Below, piece by piece: positions 7,752 through 14,381 of a DNA stretch of 33,250 nt. The translations under genes and the position numbers were made by a program. The notes below the pieces were generated by a model. The model saw only the letters and a list, made by a program, of their open reading frames with translations. It was not told the origin of the DNA and ran no database searches. Position 1 is the stretch's first letter. Each line of letters starts with the position of its first letter. Source of the DNA: Bryobacterales bacterium. GTDB taxonomy: Bacteria; Acidobacteriota; Terriglobia; Bryobacterales; Bryobacteraceae. Location of the stretch: the NCBI GenBank assembly GCA_016789905.1, contig JAEUQC010000008.1, forward strand, positions 1-33,250, given 5' to 3'.

Positions 7752-9734
7752 CTACTGCGTCACCGTCACCGTCGCCGGCCCCACCGTGATCGTGCCCGTG
7801 CGGACGTTCTTTCCGTTCCGTTTGGAAACGGAGAACCCCACCGTTCCGGAACCCGTTCCGGAAGCCCCGGAACGAATCGTGATCCAGGAAGCGTTGGACT
7901 TCGCCGTCCACGGGCATCCGCCGCCGGAGGAAACGGAGATTGTTCCCGTCCCCGCCGCCGCGCCAAGGGTGAACGCCGCAGGCGCCGCTGTAATGCTGCC
8001 CGTCTGGAAGTTGCCGGTAATGCCATACGGCTGATTCACCGTCACCGTCACAGGCGCGCTTGGAGGCGCGGCGATCCCCGTCCAGCTCGCCAGGCAGGAG
8101 TTGGCCTGCGGAGTCGCCGTCACACTCACCGCCGTGCCTTCGTTGTAGAAAGCGTCGCTCGACAACGGCGTGTTGCCCACCGTGCCCAGGCTCGCGTCCG
8201 AACTCACCGCCGTGAACCGGTACTGTTTCTGGAAGTTGGCCGTCACCGTCCAGGTTGTGGTGGGAACGGTGATGGTGTGCGTCTGCGCGCCGCCGTCGCT
8301 CCAGTTCTTGAACACGGTCCGTGTGGAGCCGCTGGTGACACTGCCGGCGGAAACGGTGTGGGCACTGCCCGCCACCCATTGGAACGAAGCCGGCGCGGTC
8401 ACCGTCACGCCATCGACAATCACCGGCAGTCCGGACGGGTTCGAACCAACCGTCACCGGTACCGCCGTCAGGTTCACTGTCGGATACATCGCCTTGACGC
8501 CCCCGATGTCGCCGGCCGAAAGCCCAGAACGCTGGCCGATGGAAATCCCTGCCGGAATCGTTTCGATTGTTGGCAGTCCGTTTATCGAAAACGCCGTCGC
8601 CGGGTAATGCATGATCGAACCGTAATCATAGGCGCCCAGGTCGTCGCTCACCGAAGCCTGCTGTTCAAAATTGCCCGTCATGCTGGTGTTGATGTTGGCG
8701 AAGTTGATCTTCACAAACGAGTTCCGGTCCTCCCGCGTATGCTCATGAAACAGTCCGATCGCATGGCCAATTTCGTGAATCACGTTGCCCGTGCCACAAC
8801 TGCTTCCAATGGTGATCGCCTGCGCGGCCATGTAGTTGTTGCCGATATAGGAAGAACACGTGCCCGAACTGGTGGTGTTCACAAAGCGAACATAGTAGGC
8901 TTCCCCGTTCCGCGGCCGGAGTGTAATGGTCCCGGCCAGCTTCGTGTTCCAGTGGGCAATGGCGTCGGTAATCCGGCTTTGACTCGGCAGCGTCGGGTCG
9001 ATCTCGTACGGCACAACGCCCGCCGTCCATCGGAAGTACGTGCTACTGAGCCCCACACTTTGCCGTTGTTCATTCCGTTCCTTGCTGGAAACTTGCTGCA
9101 CCAGCTCCGCCGGGCCAAGCACGATATCGCCCTCAAACAGCGCCATGCCGTCACGCACTTCGTAGGGAACCACCACGCCCCGGAATTTGGCGTACCCGCG
9201 CGTTCCTTCCAGTTCCGCGTTCCGCGCGCTGGCAGGCGCGGCGTCCGCCCGGAACTTCTCCAGCCCATCGGCGGTCAGGTGACGCAGGCTCGACACCTGA
9301 AAGGGCAAATCCCCCGCCGCGCCACCGGCGAATGTCACTTCCAGCAGCGCTTCGGCGCCGGCCACAGGCGCCGTCCAGAACGGATCTCCGTACAGCGGGC
9401 CTACGCTTTCATAAACCGCGGCCAACCGGCCGCGGTCGCCATTGGCGCCTAGTTCGTAAACGGCCAACTGCGCGCCTTCCGGCAAGCGCAGGTTTTCTAC
9501 AAACACTTGCAGTCCGGCCGCGCCCGGGCTCGTCACGCGGACGCCGAGCACCCATTCGCCGTTCCGTTCGCGGATAGAAACCTGGTCAGGCTCCGGCGCT
9601 GGTAATGAGAGGGTATGCCCATCCCCATCCGCGGAGACTCCGGAATCGGCAATGGGCGCCAGGAATCTCTCCTGGCCATACGTCAACAGGCCGCAAAGGG
9701 CTGCGGCGTGAAAAAACACGGTAGCATGGCGCAT
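7752..9734 (-). CDS. Secreted astacin-like (M12A) metalloprotease with C-terminal repeat and BACON-like domains
   Basis: The 660-residue product has a signal peptide (residues 1-21) and an N-terminal beta-rich region (about 40-155) that may be a pro- or binding domain. The astacin catalytic domain spans about 235-418, with HEIGHAIGLFHEHTREDRN (His320, Glu321, His324, His330) and the Met-turn SIMHYP at 373-378 including the zinc-ligand-type tyrosine. The conserved GLSAGDIGGVKAMYP end of the catalytic domain follows. Two Listeria-type beta-repeat-like segments (about 424-580) and a BACON-like domain (about 585-660, with CPWTAKSNASWI) come last; such domains are thought to bind glycans or extend from the surface. 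There is no PEP-CTERM signal, so it is probably released or bound non-covalently. ATG 9734 is supported by GGAG 10 bases upstream. It is the only gene here with its own promoter and terminator both visible. Confidence 0.9.
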   Translation of the reverse strand: MRHATVFFHAAALCGLLTYGQERFLAPIADSGVSADGDGHTLSLPAPEPDQVSIRERNGEWVLGVRVTSPGAAGLQVFVENLRLPEGAQLAVYELGANGDRGRLAAVYESVGPLYGDPFWTAPVAGAEALLEVTFAGGAAGDLPFQVSSLRHLTADGLEKFRADAAPASARNAELEGTRGYAKFRGVVVPYEVRDGMALFEGDIVLGPAELVQQVSSKERNEQRQSVGLSSTYFRWTAGVVPYEIDPTLPSQSRITDAIAHWNTKLAGTITLRPRNGEAYYVRFVNTTSSGTCSSYIGNNYMAAQAITIGSSCGTGNVIHEIGHAIGLFHEHTREDRNSFVKINFANINTSMTGNFEQQASVSDDLGAYDYGSIMHYPATAFSINGLPTIETIPAGISIGQRSGLSAGDIGGVKAMYPTVNLTAVPVTVGSNPSGLPVIVDGVTVTAPASFQWVAGSAHTVSAGSVTSGSTRTVFKNWSDGGAQTHTITVPTTTWTVTANFQKQYRFTAVSSDASLGTVGNTPLSSDAFYNEGTAVSVTATPQANSCLASWTGIAAPPSAPVTVTVNQPYGITGNFQTGSITAAPAAFTLGAAAGTGTISVSSGGGCPWTAKSNASWITIRSGASGTGSGTVGFSVSKRNGKNVRTGTITVGPATVTVTQ

Positions 9735-9784
9735 TATGAATCGCTCCGATGAAGGTCAATGACTCCGGCTTGATGCATTTGGTA

Positions 9785-9813
9785 GTCATATCCATCGTCG
9801 AGTACCATGCCAA
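9785..9813 (-). promoter_or_regulatory. Candidate promoter for the astacin-like protease
   Basis: On the minus strand TTGGCA (9808-9813, 5 of 6 to consensus) and TATGAC (9785-9790, 4 of 6) are spaced by exactly 17 bases. Transcription would begin near 9778, about 44 bases before the start codon. An AGTACC hexamer (9801-9806) lies inside the spacer. Confidence 0.45.
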
Positions 9814-10263
9814 TTGCGCCTATAGGCGAACTTCCTTGATACGGAGGGACAATTGCCCTACTGTCTGTGTACTCTGCTGTGCGTTTGGACGGAAACGGCC
9901 CGAATGCGCACGGGGCCGCAATACCCGGTTTGCTCTGGTGCAAGATCGTTGTTCTCCCATTCCTGGCAGCGAACGAACCGGTAACCTTCGGTCCTCTATC
10001 GAAGTGCGGCGCACTACGGACAGTCCTGCCGTATAAGATCTGACCTCATCCTTGCAACTGATGGGCCAAACCAGGCTGGCTCGCGCGCGACCAACCTGTT
10101 TACTCTTGTTTCTGAATGGGTTAAGGCCCGCATCGCCAGCGCTTTGCCTCAGCCACGCCGCCCACAAGTTAACACCCGTGGAAAAGAATACCGGCGGTAC
10201 CTGGGAACAGTTACCAGCCCCAGTACGCACACGTGCCGGTCAATTTCCCCTGCTACACATCAC

Positions 10264-10298
10264 AAAAAACCGCCGAAGGACATGCCTTCGGCGGTTTT
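10264..10298 (-). terminator. Rho-independent terminator after PEP-CTERM gene (10361-11134)
   Basis: A perfect 14-base inverted repeat (10266-10279 with 10285-10298, AAAACCGCCGAAGG arms, loop ACATG) is followed on the minus strand by a run of T (plus-strand A from 10264). It lies 63 bases beyond the stop codon. The T-run on the other side (GGTTTTCAT) means it may also act on plus-strand transcripts. Confidence 0.85.
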
Positions 10299-10360
10299 CA
10301 TAATTTCGGACCGCAACCAATCTACATGATGGCAGGCAGAAAATTGCGCAAACAAATCAG

Positions 10361-11134
10361 CTAGCCGTTCGATTCCGGATCCGCAACTGCCTTCCGCCGC
10401 ATCTTGCTCGCAGCGACAAAGAGCCCGGTCATTCCGACGGCCATCAAGCCATAAAAGCTAGGCTCCGGCACGACGTCATTATTACAATTCACACATCCAG
10501 TATTGACGAGAGCCTCACTTTGACCGCCAGAGAGGCCTTGCACATGAATCCCGATACGAAGCCCGCCGGTAACGTCAACCCCAGGTTGAGCCAAGCTGAG
10601 ATTCAGGGAGTTGATGACGCTGGCGTAGGTCTGCGTTCCCTGCAAATTGAACAACACACCGAGGGCCTCGGAAGGGTTTACTCCATTGGGCTGCACTGGA
10701 TTATTTGAATCGGCACTGAAACCGGCACTGGTGTTGAAGTTGACGGCGTTGCCGCCTGGCAGATTGCCCGGGTTGGCCCCTGCCTCATATTCCACGCCTG
10801 TTCCATTGATAATGCTCGCAATGTTCAGCAGCGTGCCGTCGTCAAAATAGACATCAGTAATGGAAGATGCATTCGGCCCTATGTTGCGAAACCGGAACAG
10901 CACCTGATTGGCGCCAATGGTTGGAACGCTGGTTCCTCCAACAACAGCCGATGTGGTACTGCCACCGATGACATCAACGAACAACTGAGGGGGAAGGTTC
11001 AACCCGCAATTTCCACTATTGTTCGTGATGCACGAAAACCCATACGTCTGGATGCTGGCCTGTAGACTCACGCCAAGACAACACGCCAATAATGCCGTAC
11101 GCACAAAAAACGTCATAGATCGTCTCACTTTCAT
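10361..11134 (-). CDS. PEP-CTERM sorting-domain surface protein, function unknown
   Basis: From ATG 11134 the product is 257 residues: signal peptide (residues 1-26, TFFVRTALLACCLGVSLQAS), a body with FRFRNIGPNASSITDVYFDD, and a C-terminal sorting signal VVPEPSFYGL, hydrophobic span, then SKMRRK. The signal is the substrate type of exosortases, so export and surface deposition are expected. The ITDVYFDDG motif recalls the XDD-type exosortase-dependent proteins, which I offer only as a possibility. Two CVNC/CGL cysteine-containing segments flank the body. ATG 11116, preceded by GTGAGA, is an alternative start. The gene diverges from TPR copy 3 across 211 bases and ends at a strong terminator. 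Its VPEP(G/S)FYGL motif is shared with the protein at 3364. Confidence 0.88.
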   Translation of the reverse strand: MKVRRSMTFFVRTALLACCLGVSLQASIQTYGFSCITNNSGNCGLNLPPQLFVDVIGGSTTSAVVGGTSVPTIGANQVLFRFRNIGPNASSITDVYFDDGTLLNIASIINGTGVEYEAGANPGNLPGGNAVNFNTSAGFSADSNNPVQPNGVNPSEALGVLFNLQGTQTYASVINSLNLSLAQPGVDVTGGLRIGIHVQGLSGGQSEALVNTGCVNCNNDVVPEPSFYGLMAVGMTGLFVAASKMRRKAVADPESNG

Positions 11135-11157
11135 AAAACCCAATAAGGATACCTTAG

Positions 11158-11184
11158 AGTATAGGCACAGAATCAAAATAGCAA
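11158..11184 (-). promoter_or_regulatory. Candidate promoter for PEP-CTERM gene at 11134
   Basis: On the minus strand TATACT (11158-11163, 5 of 6) follows TTGCTA (11179-11184) with a short 15-base spacer; CTTGCT with 16 is an alternative. The predicted leader is about 17 bases. The TATACT box is the same as at 713, and the AGTACC pair at 11214 sits 50 bases upstream of it. Confidence 0.4.
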
Positions 11185-11213
11185 GTGGAGAGTGCGTCCT
11201 TCGCCGAAAGAAA

Positions 11214-11225
11214 AGTACCAGTACC
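11214..11225. promoter_or_regulatory. AGTACC direct repeat in divergent intergenic region
   Basis: AGTACC occurs twice in direct contact, followed by AGTC; a further AGTACG occurs about 30 bases on. It lies between the divergent PEP-CTERM gene and TPR copy 3 and is a candidate operator matching those at 771, 3230 and 19094. Confidence 0.35.
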
Positions 11226-11345
11226 AGTCTGGCGCGGCACAGACCAGCACACACAGTACGTTTCCTGTTTTTCTTACAGCACCACTTTCCTGAAGAGTAG
11301 TGTAGGTTTAAGCTGATAATGCACCGTTCAAAGGGGGTGTTTACA

Positions 11346-13664
11346 ATGATTTCTATATTCGTCCCTATAACAAGTCACTACCGGGCCTGCATATACGCCT
11401 TTACCGCCGCCTTGTTCTTAACATCTTGCAATCGAAATCCCATAGAATACATCCATACCGGCGAAGCCCTTTTAGCCGAGGGCAAGTATGCGGATGCTGA
11501 GTTGAACTTTCGGAAAGCGCTGCAGAATTCGCCAAAAAGCGGTGAAGCTGTTTATGGCCTGGCACAGACTTTCCTGAAGCGGGACCGCCTGATTGAGGGC
11601 TACAAGTCGCTGGAAGAAGCCAGCCGGTTGCTGCCGGCTCGATCCGATGTGAAGATCGCACTCGCCGATGTGGCACTTGGAATGTATTTTCTGGATCAAC
11701 GGCAAAAGAATCTTTACGACCAGATCAGCAAGATATCTCAGGATCTCATTGCCAAGAATTCCAAATCGATGGATGGGTGGCGACTGAAAGGATACCTTGC
11801 CATAGCGGATCGGAATCCAAAGGACGCCATCATTGCATTTCGCGCGGCGGGCGCGCAGGAAGTCACCGGTGCTAGGGTGACCCTCGGGTTATGCCAGGCG
11901 TTGCTTCAGGACAATCAGTTCGCCGAGGCCGAGATATTAGGCCTCCGTTTACTGGAAAAAGAAAAAGATTACTTGCCAGCATACGACCTTTTTTACTATG
12001 AATATTTGCGCATCAATCGGCATGCCGACGCGGCTAAACTTCTGGAACGGAAGGTGGAAAACAATCCGAATGACTCTGGAACAATACTGCAACTAGCGAC
12101 GCATCATTCCCGATTGAAGAACGTCTCGGCCATGGAAAATGTGCTAAAGCGTCTGTTGGACAACCCAAAGTCCTTCCCCCAGGCCAGGTTGCAGGTCGGA
12201 GATTTTTACGCCAACCAACGTCTGTGGCCGGAAGCGTTACGGCACTATGAGGCCGGCGCGCAAAGCGATTCTGAAGAGCGTTTCCTCTACTACAGGAAAC
12301 TCGCAACGCTCCAAAACAGCCTCGGCAATAAGGCAGAGGCTTTGCGCAACCTCAATCTTGTTCTTAAGAAGACACCTGATGACAAGGAAGCCAGGGCGTT
12401 ACGCGCGGCAATCTTCCTCGATAGCGCAAAAGCGGAGGATCAGAACGTGGCTTTTGAAGAGCTAAGAGCATTGGTAAACGACAGAAAAGACGATGCCTCT
12501 CTCCATGCCAACTTGGGCCGCGCGTTCCTTCGGAAAGGAAATTTGGGCGAGGCTCGCCAATCGTTCAGTCAGGCACTGCGCCTCCGTCCCGATTACTTGA
12601 CGCCTCGACTGGGATTGGCGGAGGTCTCCTTGAAACAAGGAAAAGCGGATGATGCTCGAAAGTATGCCGATGAGATTCTGGCATTGGATAAGCAGAACGC
12701 ACAAGCCCGATTGCTTCGGGCGGTATCTTTCCGTATCGGCGGCATGTACACAGAGGCTCGTGCGGAACTGGGCCGCCTGAAGCAGGATTCCGTCAATTGG
12801 CGGGAAGTCGAGCTTGAATCGGCCATGCTCGCGTTGATGGAGAAACGATATCAGGATGCCGAACAGGCCTTTCGGAAACTCGAACAGCAAAACAGCGCTG
12901 GCAAACACCCCGTCTTCGGCCTCGCCGATGTCTACCTTGCACAGGAGAAATTCGAACAGGCGGTAACAATGGTAACAGCGCAGGTCAACCAGAACCCCGA
13001 CTCCTGGCCACTGCGCAACCTGCTTGCAACCGTAGCCCTGCGGGCCCGCAAGTATGACCTTGCCCAGGAACAATATCGTCATATGCTCCGGATTGCGCCC
13101 GCGTCCCTGGAAACCAGGCTGCTGAGTGGGGAGGCCTACCGCCAGCAGGGTGATTTTGTAAATGCCAGTCGAGTATTTACAGAGGCTGCCAAAGTCGCTC
13201 CAAAAGATGTCACCCCGTTGATGATGCTGGCCATCGCGCAGCATACGGCGGGCCGGATGGAAGATGCGCAGAAGTCCTATCGGCGCGTACTCGAGGTGAG
13301 TCCCAATAACCCAATTGCAATGAACAATCTGGCATTTCTGTTAACGGAGGCGAACGCGGATTTGAACGAAGCCGAACGGTTGGCCCAAGGAGCGATACAG
13401 AAAGCGCGGAACCAGCCAAACTATATAGACACTCTGGGCTTGATCTATCTGAAGAAGGGATTGAAGGACAGCGCCGTCCAGTTGTTCGACAACCTTGTCA
13501 GACAGTATCCCGACACCGCCGATTACCGCTACCACTTCGCCATGGCATTGGTCGCAAAAGGCGATTCGAGCAAAGCACGGCAGGAACTAAAACTTGCCCT
13601 CGGCAAGACTGCCGATCAGCAACTGCTCGAGAAGATCAGAGCCTTATTAACCCAAATCGGTTGA
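11346..13664 (+). CDS. PrsT-like TPR-repeat lipoprotein (copy 3)
   Basis: The product has 772 residues. ATG 11346 is preferred over the in-frame ATG 11319 because AGGGGGTG lies about 8 bases upstream. A signal peptide runs to the lipobox LTSC with the lipidated cysteine at residue 28. The remainder is tetratricopeptide repeats with the same layout as the copies at 800 and 4399 (AYDLFYYEY, KVENNP, QLATHH, QVGDF, and a C-terminal DTLGLIYLKKG). Membership of the PrsT family suggests a periplasmic or outer-membrane scaffold in exopolysaccharide/PEP-CTERM export. Its third-position use is visibly less GC-rich than copy 2, which argues against a very recent duplication. It diverges from a PEP-CTERM gene and converges with the PilZ gene. 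Confidence 0.9.
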   Translation: MISIFVPITSHYRACIYAFTAALFLTSCNRNPIEYIHTGEALLAEGKYADAELNFRKALQNSPKSGEAVYGLAQTFLKRDRLIEGYKSLEEASRLLPARSDVKIALADVALGMYFLDQRQKNLYDQISKISQDLIAKNSKSMDGWRLKGYLAIADRNPKDAIIAFRAAGAQEVTGARVTLGLCQALLQDNQFAEAEILGLRLLEKEKDYLPAYDLFYYEYLRINRHADAAKLLERKVENNPNDSGTILQLATHHSRLKNVSAMENVLKRLLDNPKSFPQARLQVGDFYANQRLWPEALRHYEAGAQSDSEERFLYYRKLATLQNSLGNKAEALRNLNLVLKKTPDDKEARALRAAIFLDSAKAEDQNVAFEELRALVNDRKDDASLHANLGRAFLRKGNLGEARQSFSQALRLRPDYLTPRLGLAEVSLKQGKADDARKYADEILALDKQNAQARLLRAVSFRIGGMYTEARAELGRLKQDSVNWREVELESAMLALMEKRYQDAEQAFRKLEQQNSAGKHPVFGLADVYLAQEKFEQAVTMVTAQVNQNPDSWPLRNLLATVALRARKYDLAQEQYRHMLRIAPASLETRLLSGEAYRQQGDFVNASRVFTEAAKVAPKDVTPLMMLAIAQHTAGRMEDAQKSYRRVLEVSPNNPIAMNNLAFLLTEANADLNEAERLAQGAIQKARNQPNYIDTLGLIYLKKGLKDSAVQLFDNLVRQYPDTADYRYHFAMALVAKGDSSKARQELKLALGKTADQQLLEKIRALLTQIG

Positions 13665-13725
13665 ACTGGATCCCCTCGGTTCTAATTCGTGAAGCGGCAC
13701 AGGCCTTCCACGCCCCGCCCCTTCC

Positions 13726-14160
13726 TCACCCCCGTCCCACCCCAGCCGTCCGGAACTCCACATTCCGGAACACAATCGCCACCCCGCGCTGCTCCGTCCT
13801 CACCACCCGCCCCTCCACAAACAACCGCAGCGGCACCCGGTTGTCCAGCATTGCCGGCCACGACACCACCAGGCTCAACCGGCTCCCTCGCGCCGGCTTC
13901 ACTTCCGTATCAATCAACATCCCCGAACTGCTGATATTGATCGTCCGCCCCCATATCGCCTCCCGCATCCTGGACCCGGTTCGATACTGCAACTCCAACT
14001 CCAACGGAAATCGCTTCGCCGCTCGCTTGTCCCTCCCCGGTTGCCCCCGCAGACCGTTGGTCTGGCTCTCGTAGCCCTCGGCGATCTCTAGCAGCTTGTC
14101 TGGGGAATAGTCTCGGGACAGCATACACTCCGATGGATTACGCGTAGCCATCTGAGACAT
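13726..14160 (-). CDS. PilZ-domain protein (probable c-di-GMP receptor)
   Basis: From ATG 14160 the product is 144 residues; GTG 14187 and ATG 14151 are alternatives and no start has a convincing ribosome site. The C-terminal two thirds form a PilZ domain: the RxxxR motif at Arg46-Arg50 (KRAAKRF) and the second motif NISSSG at 75-80 (the N form of D/NxSxxG). These residues bind cyclic di-GMP in characterised PilZ proteins. An N-terminal helix of about 40 residues precedes the domain. Its place between the surface-protein region and the secreted NHL protein suggests, without proof, a link between c-di-GMP and matrix production. Confidence 0.85.
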   Translation of the reverse strand: MSQMATRNPSECMLSRDYSPDKLLEIAEGYESQTNGLRGQPGRDKRAAKRFPLELELQYRTGSRMREAIWGRTINISSSGMLIDTEVKPARGSRLSLVVSWPAMLDNRVPLRLFVEGRVVRTEQRGVAIVFRNVEFRTAGVGRG

Positions 14161-14381
14161 TCCGTCACTATTCTTGGCGATGTTCACCGGATTCTCGATT
14201 CCTTCCAGTACAACGACAAAACACCCCTGCCCGGATCTAACCTTTCGTCAAATCTTTGCGCTCGCAGACGCTTTTTGTGCTGAACAAGATGTAGTGATGC
14301 TCACCCCCCCTTTCGTTTCATCCCCTCGGAATTTTCCGTTAACATGTCTTTCCACGCCGCCCCAGAGTAGAATGAGGGGAA

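Larger units (their letters stand above)
9735..10360. other. 626-base intergenic region
   Basis: The region separates the astacin-like gene from the PEP-CTERM gene that ends at 10361, both on the minus strand. The right end holds the terminator at 10264-10298, the left end the candidate promoter at 9785-9813. A small interrupted palindrome AGTGC-GGC-GCACT lies near 10004. The frames that stay open here (for example 9820-10230 minus, 136 codons) show no domain, signal peptide or ribosome-binding site, and I do not call a gene. A small RNA or decayed gene cannot be excluded. Confidence 0.5.

Noticed and set aside
9820..10230. 136-codon minus-strand frame in the intergenic region
   Set aside because: No recognisable domain, export signal or ribosome site, and composition unlike the neighbouring genes.
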